From positions 1-53,867 of the IMG/VR virus record IMGVR_UViG_3300016457_000057: a stretch of 53,867 bases of DNA; one strand, written 5' to 3'. The DNA comes from a virus. Shown here one piece after another: positions 47,997 through 53,867 of the stretch. Position 1 is the stretch's first letter. Every line of letters begins with the position of its first letter. Below the pieces are notes generated by a model. The model did no database searches and had not been told where the DNA came from. It was given only the letters and a program-made list of their open reading frames with translations. Made by a program: the position numbers and the translations under genes.

Positions 47997-48946
47997 TGTT
48001 GAATCCTATATCTGAACTTCGAAGGGCATTAGCAGAGAATACTGGTGGCGGTTATGAAGGTATCGCTGATATCCTGCCGAAGGAAGTTGATAAGATCATC
48101 ACCCAGATGGTCGAGCACCTTAACCCGCTGAGACAGAATATACCTAGGAAACCCGGTTCTGGTGCAGGGGTTTACATCAATCGTAGAACCCCTGGTGCTG
48201 CTAAGGCTGCGTTCTATGCTGATACTGATTCTTTTGATGAAGAAACCGGTACTTATGAACAGGTCGAGTTCCTTTATAAGACTATCGGAACACAAGGGAA
48301 GGTTACTCGTAAGGCGCGCGCTATCGGTTCTAAGTACGTTGATATTCTAACAGCTGAGATGGAGGCGAAGGCAGAGGATTTCAAAGATAAAGAGGAGTAT
48401 GCTATTTGTTGGGGAGACTCCAGCGCCAACGCTAAGGAGTTTGACGGACTGTACAAGCTGTGCGATTCCTCGAATATTATTCCTGCTGGGTCCGACAACA
48501 CAGGTGGTGATTTAACTCTGGCACTGCTGGATCAGGCTTTGGACGCCATTCGTGGTATGCCCAGTTTGATCGTATGTTCAAAGAGGACCCGTAGAAGGAT
48601 TAGGGCATTGCTCCAGGCACAGCAAAGGTTCATTAACATGGTGAAGGTGAAAGGTGGATTTGAGGTTTTGAGTTATAACGAGGTTCCTATTTTGGTTAGC
48701 AACCAGATTCCGGATACTCAGCAGGTGAGTGCTAGCGGTGCTACAATTACTTCTCTCACAGGAGGTAATTTGAGTACTCTGTTTGTAGTTGATACAAGCA
48801 AAGTATTCGTCTCTGAGTTGACCCCGCTAACCGTTCAACCGCTGGCTAAGGAAAGTAGTCAGTATGATAAGTTTGATATCTTCGCTGATGAGGTGTTGGT
48901 AGCCAGAGATCCTCAAGCAATTTCGTGCATTGTAGGTATCAGGTAA
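47996..48946 (+). CDS. Major capsid protein (HK97 fold)
   Basis: 316 residues. Features of the HK97 fold: an N-terminal helix, the glycine-rich extended stretch GSGAGVYINRRTPGAAKAAF, a spine-like helix, and the P/A-domain end QPLAKESSQYDKFDIFADEVLVARDPQAI. The adjacent protease-scaffold and portal support the call. A TAATG overlap couples it to the scaffold. A strong terminator follows, which would keep capsid messages abundant. Confidence 0.87.
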   Translation: MLNPISELRRALAENTGGGYEGIADILPKEVDKIITQMVEHLNPLRQNIPRKPGSGAGVYINRRTPGAAKAAFYADTDSFDEETGTYEQVEFLYKTIGTQGKVTRKARAIGSKYVDILTAEMEAKAEDFKDKEEYAICWGDSSANAKEFDGLYKLCDSSNIIPAGSDNTGGDLTLALLDQALDAIRGMPSLIVCSKRTRRRIRALLQAQQRFINMVKVKGGFEVLSYNEVPILVSNQIPDTQQVSASGATITSLTGGNLSTLFVVDTSKVFVSELTPLTVQPLAKESSQYDKFDIFADEVLVARDPQAISCIVGIR

Positions 48947-48969
48947 TTAGTTCAGTTAAGAAGTAGTAT

Positions 48970-49004
48970 AAAAACCCTCAACGTGTTGACGTTGGGGGTT
49001 TTTT
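48970..49004 (+). terminator. Strong rho-independent terminator after the capsid gene
   Basis: AACCCTCAACGT / ACGTTGGGGGTT stem with a GTTG loop, then six T in a row. An outer 10-bp inverted repeat (AGTTAAGAAG at 48954-48963, CTTCTTAACT at 49009-49018) surrounds it. The upstream A-run means it may also work on the other strand. Confidence 0.9.
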
Positions 49005-49027
49005 GTTGCTTCTTAACTAGTTGGTAC

Positions 49028-49056
49028 TTGCTTTTCTGTGGGAAAGTCGGTAAAAA
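49028..49056 (+). promoter_or_regulatory. Possible promoter after the capsid terminator
   Basis: TTGCTT (49028-49033), 17-base spacer, TAAAAA (49051-49056). It would restart transcription of the connector and tail genes and favours the GTG at 49095 as the start of the next gene. It is weaker than the late promoter at 39085. Confidence 0.4.
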
Positions 49057-49094
49057 CTTACTATAAGTACTTGTGGTGTAATGAGGAGGTTGTT

Positions 49095-49463
49095 GTGATA
49101 GAGTTAGAATATAAAGGGCCTTATGAGGGTGAATATTGGGAGATGCCCACGTATAGGGAGTTAGTTCGAGTTTATAAGGGGCGGTGTAAGGTGAAGTATG
49201 AAGACACCGCACAAACTTTGGAGATGCACGGGTTTGTTCGAGTTACCAAAAGTGAACCGGTTAAGAAGGTCGAAGTGTCTGTAGATACTACTCCGGCTCC
49301 TCTCCCAGAGTCGAGTCGAGAGCGCAAAGTGATTGAAATGTATAGAGACGGAAATGCTTCGGTCTCGATGATTTCTAAAACTTTGCGAATGAGTAAGAAG
49401 AAAGTTGAGGCGATTCTCGAGACTTACAAAGCTTGCTTAAACGAAGGAGACAGGAATGTTTAA
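49095..49463 (+). CDS. Hypothetical protein with C-terminal HTH
   Basis: 122 residues. GTG at 49095 is preceded by GAGGAGG at 5 bases; the longer frame from 49038 has no ribosome site. The C-terminus (SRERKVIEMYRDGNASVSMI, then SKTLRMSKKKVEAILETY) is a likely HTH. The N-terminal half (MPTYRELVRVYKGRCKVKYED) could be a small beta domain, as in head proteins. It may regulate the structural genes. Confidence 0.6.
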   Translation: MIELEYKGPYEGEYWEMPTYRELVRVYKGRCKVKYEDTAQTLEMHGFVRVTKSEPVKKVEVSVDTTPAPLPESSRERKVIEMYRDGNASVSMISKTLRMSKKKVEAILETYKACLNEGDRNV

Positions 49464-50271
49464 ACAAGTTTACACCGGGAGTGAGATAAGGCTGCAGTTT
49501 GATTTCGTTGTAGGAGGTCAAACTGTCCTTGTTTCACAACCTCAGGCAGATGTTTTCGATCCTTTTGGAAATAAAGTGGATGTAGTTGATCTTGTTTTTT
49601 CTGGCGGACATTATTTGACTTATTGGACTACTCCTTCTGCTACGTTAGGGTCCTACGTTGCAATCGGCCGAGGAAAGTATGGTTATGAAGACCTTCTAGC
49701 CAATTCTCAAGTCAGGTTCGATGTCGTTTCGTCGTTGACTACTGAGCTTGTTACATTAGATGAAGTAAAAGAGTATTTGCACGTAGATGATTTTTCTGAA
49801 GATCCCTTTCTCAGAGCCCTCCTTTTGGCTGCCTCGTCCGCGATTTTGGCGTATACACAGTTGAAATTAGGTTCTGTTAGTGAAACAGAGCGCTGTTTCT
49901 TGTCGGGAGCTACTCAGTATGGACTGAGATACTTTCCCATTTCTGAAATCACTGAGATTAAGCTCGACAGTGTGGATTTGGTTGAGGATACTGATTATTT
50001 TGTAGAACTGTCCACAGGTCTTATTAAGTTTTTCGTACCACAAACTGGTTTCTTTGAATGTACTTACACTTTTGGACTTTCCCAAATCCCTTCTCCGGTT
50101 AAACTCGCCTGTTTGAAGCTCGTTGCCGCTCTTTATAACCTGCGGGAATCTGAAGGTTTTTCCAGTCGCCGTTTATTGAGTAACGTTGAGAACTACTTGA
50201 GAGACGCGAAGATGGATGTAATGACTGAAGTTAGGAGTTTACTCGCTCCGTATAAACGTAAATTAGTTTAG
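49456..50271 (+). CDS. Head-tail connector (gp6-like) protein
   Basis: 271 residues. The helical region LVTLDEVKEYLHVDDFSEDP, then FLRALLLAASSAILAYT, is the hallmark of HK97 gp6-like connectors that sit under the portal. An N-terminal beta-rich domain of about 95 residues (QADVFDPFGNKVDV...) is extra. It starts with ATG after GAAGGAG and overlaps the previous gene by 8 bases. Confidence 0.75.
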   Translation: MFKQVYTGSEIRLQFDFVVGGQTVLVSQPQADVFDPFGNKVDVVDLVFSGGHYLTYWTTPSATLGSYVAIGRGKYGYEDLLANSQVRFDVVSSLTTELVTLDEVKEYLHVDDFSEDPFLRALLLAASSAILAYTQLKLGSVSETERCFLSGATQYGLRYFPISEITEIKLDSVDLVEDTDYFVELSTGLIKFFVPQTGFFECTYTFGLSQIPSPVKLACLKLVAALYNLRESEGFSSRRLLSNVENYLRDAKMDVMTEVRSLLAPYKRKLV

Positions 50272-50290
50272 TTACAGGAAGGAGGTTGTT

Positions 50291-52183
50291 ATGATTACCG
50301 CTGTAACGTTTACGTCGGAAGATGTAGTCGCGTTTTTGAACACTACACTACCTTTTCACATTGAGGGCATTCCTTTAGTTGTAGTTGGACAGGATCAACG
50401 AGATCTTACCAAAGTCTTGAACTGTCGTACTTATGAAGGGGGAAAGACTTTTGGTAGGAAGTTACTTGCTGGATTAGAGAAGGTCGAAACGGAGTATTTT
50501 GTTTTTGTACACCCAAAGGCGGCTCTCTCTAATTTAGACTTCCTTGGTGAGGCTTTGAAAGTTCTTTCTTCCCCTGAAGTTGGTTTTGTAGTTCCTGGAC
50601 TTCCTAAGGGTGTGGGACCACAGAGCTATAAGAGGAAAGACAGAGGAGCATTAGCTCGGATTGCCCCTTGGTGTTTCGCGTTCAGAACAGAGGAGGCTAT
50701 TACTCTGTTTGAGAAAGCTCTGAAGGTGTTTCAAGACGAGCGAATTGTTCAGCTTGTATGTTATGAGCTGATGAAGCAAGGTCGTTTTAGCTATGTACTC
50801 CCAATGTACACTTTGGATATGGAAGAGGATTTTAGTGATCTGAAACTTGACGCGAGGTTCAGAACTCAACCGTTGGAGCCAGTATTAATCTATCAATATC
50901 GCCGGTTGAAGGACATCCCCTCTACTGCGAAATCTTTGTTCAAGGATGTCATTGTTTGCACTCCTTTAGACGTTCCTGAAATTGATCAGGGAAAGTTGAT
51001 TTTTGTTCTGAGAGAGGGTGAGGATTTTGCCGATATTTTTACCCTTGAGCAATTGCAAAGGATGTGTGACAATCCTGATCCGTTTGTTTTCGCGTACCAA
51101 TTTCCTGTACTACGGACTTGGTCGGATAATCGATATTTGAAAGATCAAGTTACTTGGGAAATTAGGGCTTTTGCTTCCTTTGAAAAGATTGCCCCGCGTA
51201 TTTTGATTAATCCTTACTACGGGCAACAGCTTCCTTATGAAGGCCTACGCCCAGTTAATGTGCCCATTATCAAGAAGGTTAATGACTTACCCGACAATTG
51301 TTCTATTGCGAGACTTCGTACTCCTACCTTGACTATTGCAACGATTATGAAGGACGAAATGAAAAACCTCCCCACGTATTTGGGCACTGCTCTTCCTTTT
51401 GCTCAACAGGTGATTTTGGTAGACACCGGTTCTCAAGATGAATCTCTGTCTTTTGCAAAGCGCTTTGGAGCTGAGGTGTTAGAGACTAAATTAGATAAAG
51501 ACTTCTCTAAAGCGCGGAATTTGTACTTACAGAGGGCGAACGGCACTTGGCTCCTTCAACAGGACCTGGACGAAATTGTTGACTATAAGCAGATTTACGC
51601 AGTGATGTTGGAAACACCTGAGAATACAGACGCGGTCCAGCTTCAGGTGCACAATTTAACTCCGCAAGAGGGGACGGTCATCTATCAAGATGCCATTCGT
51701 TTGGTTAAGAACCCACGAACTTGGTACTACTCAAATCGGGTTCACGAGACGTTTGAACGCTGCGCTACTGAGGAGAACCGTGTTGTATCACGAGTTAATG
51801 ATGTAGTGATTTACCACCTAGGATTTCTGTCCCCACGCATGAAAGAGAAACTCTCTTTTTATCGAGAGTTGATCAACATGCAGTTAGAGGAGGAACCGGA
51901 AAACCCCTTACCGTATTTTAATCTCGCGCTCGATCTGTTGAACGAGTATGAAGAGCATCCTGAAAATTTGGACGTAGCGCTCAAACTCCTCCTTCAAGCA
52001 ACTTCTCTCCATCCGAGTTTTGCCCTTGCACAGTACGAAGTTTCGAGAGTATATTGTCAAAAAGCACTCGAGGCAATTGAGAGGACCCTCGAAGTTGTGC
52101 CACCTCAACATCCTATGGTGAATGCTATTAAGAAGGTTTACGGACCTTTGAAAGAGTACACCAAAAGGTATATTGTGAGATGA
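50291..52183 (+). CDS. Two-domain glycosyltransferase with C-terminal TPR-like region
   Basis: 630 residues. The middle (about 350-520) is a GT2-type domain: LTIATIMKDEMKNLPTYL, QVILVDTGSQDESLSFAKRF, SKARNLYLQRANGTWLLQQD-LDE and VHETFERC. The first 200 residues (FVFVHPKAALSNLDF...) look like a second, weaker GT-A domain. The end, EEPENPLPYFNLALDLLNE onward, resembles TPR repeats. It is placed among connector and tail genes, which suggests that it sugar-coats virion proteins or forms part of the particle. Confidence 0.75.
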   Translation: MITAVTFTSEDVVAFLNTTLPFHIEGIPLVVVGQDQRDLTKVLNCRTYEGGKTFGRKLLAGLEKVETEYFVFVHPKAALSNLDFLGEALKVLSSPEVGFVVPGLPKGVGPQSYKRKDRGALARIAPWCFAFRTEEAITLFEKALKVFQDERIVQLVCYELMKQGRFSYVLPMYTLDMEEDFSDLKLDARFRTQPLEPVLIYQYRRLKDIPSTAKSLFKDVIVCTPLDVPEIDQGKLIFVLREGEDFADIFTLEQLQRMCDNPDPFVFAYQFPVLRTWSDNRYLKDQVTWEIRAFASFEKIAPRILINPYYGQQLPYEGLRPVNVPIIKKVNDLPDNCSIARLRTPTLTIATIMKDEMKNLPTYLGTALPFAQQVILVDTGSQDESLSFAKRFGAEVLETKLDKDFSKARNLYLQRANGTWLLQQDLDEIVDYKQIYAVMLETPENTDAVQLQVHNLTPQEGTVIYQDAIRLVKNPRTWYYSNRVHETFERCATEENRVVSRVNDVVIYHLGFLSPRMKEKLSFYRELINMQLEEEPENPLPYFNLALDLLNEYEEHPENLDVALKLLLQATSLHPSFALAQYEVSRVYCQKALEAIERTLEVVPPQHPMVNAIKKVYGPLKEYTKRYIVR

Positions 52184-52761
52184 CCAATCTCGTTGGCTTT
52201 CATTACAGACAGCGTGTTTACACGGTTCGTCGGTATACCACTTGTGTTACAGTGGAGTTATCTTGCAAAAGAGGAGTTCCTACTGCTTTGAACATTTCGC
52301 AAATACATCCTGAAGCTACGTTGCGATTGACCTGGTTAGGAGATACACCGAGCGTGTTGTGCACGTTAGTCGGGGCCTCTGTAACTGAAACTCTTACTTT
52401 AACTAAGTTTAGCGCGTCTCTTACGTCAAATAAGTTTCCTGGGCTGGAGTACGTTACGTGTACTCAGGATGGTTCCCTTTCGATTTATACCACCGAAGAA
52501 GTTGGTCTTGACATAGGACAAGTCACCGGCGCGGTTTATACTACTAGAAGGGCTATAGGAACGGATGAGTTTGGTCGTGTTACGTTAGTCTCTTCGAGTG
52601 TAATGGTGTGTTTACCCGGAGTTGAAATTCGCTCTGACGATGTACTGATTGACCAAGAAACGAACGAGACTTTTTCTGTAGTAGAGGCACAGCAAGCTTT
52701 TGATCGAAGAGGTAGATTGCATCATTGGGAACTTGATGTTGTACGGATAAGAGAACGATGA
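52180..52761 (+). CDS. Virion protein, possible head-closure (stopper)
   Basis: 193 residues overlapping the previous stop by four bases. Beta-rich. The end, MVCLPGVEIRSDDVLIDQET and FDRRGRLHHWELDVVRI, resembles the gp16-like head-closure/adaptor family in which a conserved strand-rich motif binds the connector. Position between connector and gp10-like protein agrees with this. Confidence 0.55.
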   Translation: MTNLVGFHYRQRVYTVRRYTTCVTVELSCKRGVPTALNISQIHPEATLRLTWLGDTPSVLCTLVGASVTETLTLTKFSASLTSNKFPGLEYVTCTQDGSLSIYTTEEVGLDIGQVTGAVYTTRRAIGTDEFGRVTLVSSSVMVCLPGVEIRSDDVLIDQETNETFSVVEAQQAFDRRGRLHHWELDVVRIRER

Positions 52762-53135
52762 GACTGTTAATTCGATTACCTTCTGTTTCGAAGATTTACG
52801 ATGACCTTGAGAGAAGGAAGCAAAAGTCCATCGATGTGATATTTGAGGAGGTTATTCGACTCGTTAGTGGTGAACCTCTTTCTAACGAGGAGTTACGCAG
52901 ACGAGGACATCCTTACTCAAGGCGACGTCCTACTAACTTGTCCCCTTTGGTTCATATTCGTACTGGACGTTTAAAGGCTTCGATTCGTAAGAATCGCGAC
53001 GGAATTGCTTTTGACACTGGTAAAGCACCCCATCTAAAATATGTGACTAAAGGTACAAGGCGGATGATCCCTCGAGACTTTATTGCGGCTGCTCTCCAAA
53101 GGGCTTCAGATCGATTGAGGGAGATTTGGGAGTAG
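52758..53135 (+). CDS. HK97 gp10-like tail-completion protein
   Basis: 125 residues. VHIRTGRLKASIRKN, then APHLKYVTKGTRRMIPRDFI, matches the gp10-like minor tail/neck family, in which a TG-x-L-x-x-SI strand precedes a glycine/proline hinge and conserved PRxF. It overlaps the previous gene by four bases. Confidence 0.7.
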   Translation: MRLLIRLPSVSKIYDDLERRKQKSIDVIFEEVIRLVSGEPLSNEELRRRGHPYSRRRPTNLSPLVHIRTGRLKASIRKNRDGIAFDTGKAPHLKYVTKGTRRMIPRDFIAAALQRASDRLREIWE

Positions 53136-53141
53136 GATAGT

Positions 53142-53570
53142 ATGATTTATTTGCACGAAGTTCAGTCGGATTTGAGTAGTAAGATTGAGTCCGTTTTGAC
53201 GGATTTGGATCAAACGTATAATTTGGGGTTGATTAGAGCTCCGGTGATAGTTTCCTCCTTACCAGAGGATCGCGTTACTCCTTCTACTTACTTGAAAATG
53301 GAAGAGGTTTCAAGTCAAGAGAAGGTTTTCTTTCGGTGTACTGGAACGTTACTCGTTGAGTTATCTTTTGAGATAGGTGAAGATGTGGCTTCGAGCCTGA
53401 TCCGGAAGTTAGGTAATAAGTTGCAAGATCAATTGGAGCGAAGAAATAATACTACCCATACCTACTATTCAGGTAGTGTTAAAAGAGTCACGTGGTCTCT
53501 TCCTAAGGAAGAGATGGTTAGAACAATTAAAGTTGAGTTCGAGGTACAAGGCATTGAGCAACCAATCTAG
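53142..53570 (+). CDS. Putative tail-terminator protein
   Basis: 142 residues. Size, place after a gp10-like gene and an alpha-beta pattern (LVELSFEIGEDVASSLIRKL) suit a tail-terminator of the gpU / HK97 gp11 kind. No strong motif was seen, so this is mainly by position. Confidence 0.5.
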   Translation: MIYLHEVQSDLSSKIESVLTDLDQTYNLGLIRAPVIVSSLPEDRVTPSTYLKMEEVSSQEKVFFRCTGTLLVELSFEIGEDVASSLIRKLGNKLQDQLERRNNTTHTYYSGSVKRVTWSLPKEEMVRTIKVEFEVQGIEQPI

Positions 53571-53790
53571 TGCTTGGAAGTGCTCAAGTTGTGGGGCCGT
53601 CCTAGGTTACCTGGATGGTACAGACATCTTGCGTATCAAGTATAAGGACTTATACTTTTACGTAAATGTTATAAGAGGAGCTTCGTTGATAAAGTGTTTG
53701 TGTCGTAAGTGTGGTAAAGTTAATGAAGTTATGGCGAAAGCGATGAAGATGAGTGAACCTGCTGTGATCGAACTGGAGAAGTACTTGTAG
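53554..53790 (+). CDS. Zinc-ribbon, Com-like small protein
   Basis: 79 residues from TTG overlapping the previous stop. KCSSCGAVLG and CLCRKCGKVN make a two-CxxC ribbon like that of the Mu Com translational activator. The start codon is uncertain. It could control a downstream message or be a small virion part. Confidence 0.5.
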   Translation: MSNQSSAWKCSSCGAVLGYLDGTDILRIKYKDLYFYVNVIRGASLIKCLCRKCGKVNEVMAKAMKMSEPAVIELEKYL

Positions 53791-53841
53791 TGAGTTAGGT
53801 TGTTGAGGTACACACTTAATTTGAGGAGGTGAGAATTGTAA

Positions 53842-53867
53842 ATGAACACACCAACTTATAACACCAA
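53842..53867 (+). CDS. Start of a further tail gene (cut by window end)
   Basis: ATG at 53842 after GAGGAGG at a long (12-base) spacing; only the first residues (MNTPTYNT) are inside. By order the product would be the major tail protein. The partial length prevents a better call. Confidence 0.35.

Overview
This window reads as a large piece of a tailed-phage (Caudoviricetes) genome, or of a phage-plasmid. It carries terminase, portal, prohead protease, HK97-type capsid and head-tail connector genes, together with a self-sufficient replication, recombination and nucleotide-metabolism set. Genes are packed tightly, with ATGA or TAATG overlaps, strong AAGGAGG ribosome binding sites and frequent GTG or TTG starts. 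Base composition is moderately AT-rich by eye. The few recognisable promoters are of sigma70/sigmaA type. The host is a bacterium; the sequence does not identify it further. The B12-dependent ribonucleotide reductase, the Zn-dependent FolE2 and several inteins would fit an anaerobic or thermophilic host, but that is inference. No tRNA, rRNA, CRISPR array or insertion sequence was seen.

Layout. (1) 1-1.8 kb is a plasmid-like replication module: a Rep-like initiator, a decayed second copy of its C-terminus, four 21-bp iterons, an AT-rich stretch with palindromes, and a roughly 52-bp direct repeat on either side. (2) 1.8-26.6 kb is a rightward early/middle region. It holds 7-deazaguanine DNA-modification genes (two DpdA-like transglycosylases, QueC, FolE2, QueE), class II RNR, dUTPase, SbcCD, a UvsW-like helicase, DnaB-like helicase, primase, a UDG-exonuclease-PolA fusion split by an intein, ssDNA-binding protein, RecA, a DHH phosphoesterase, a KH protein and small zinc-ribbon or HTH regulators. 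(3) 26.6-27.6 kb is a leftward ATP-dependent DNA ligase. (4) 27.7-38.3 kb is an accessory block: glycosyltransferases, methyltransferases, an ATP-grasp protein, two tandem AdoMet-decarboxylase-like proteins, an MBL-fold hydrolase with an intein inside its metal-binding motif, a zincin, an SDR-like protein, a response regulator and an XhlA-like membrane protein. (5) 38.3-39.1 kb is a leftward nucleotidyltransferase, which fires from a promoter overlapping the rightward promoter of the late operon. (6) 39.15-53.87 kb is the virion operon: a 1422-residue portal/MuF/zincin fusion with an intein, terminases, a LigD-PE-like protein, protease plus scaffold, capsid, connectors, a large glycosyltransferase and tail-completion proteins.

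How the genes work together. GTP could be converted by FolE2, a QueD not seen here, QueE and QueC into preQ0, which DpdA would then place in phage DNA. NrdJ, dUTPase and the UDG domain fused to the polymerase would control dNTP supply and uracil. Helicase, primase, polymerase, SSB, RecA, SbcCD and ligase form a nearly complete replisome and recombination set. The most unusual points are the paired DpdA paralogues of which one has lost its base-binding aspartates, three inteins at conserved motifs, the UDG-PolA fusion, the portal-MuF-zincin fusion, tandem SpeD-like enzymes, and a shared N-terminal W-I-T-x-x-G-R motif on two unrelated enzymes.
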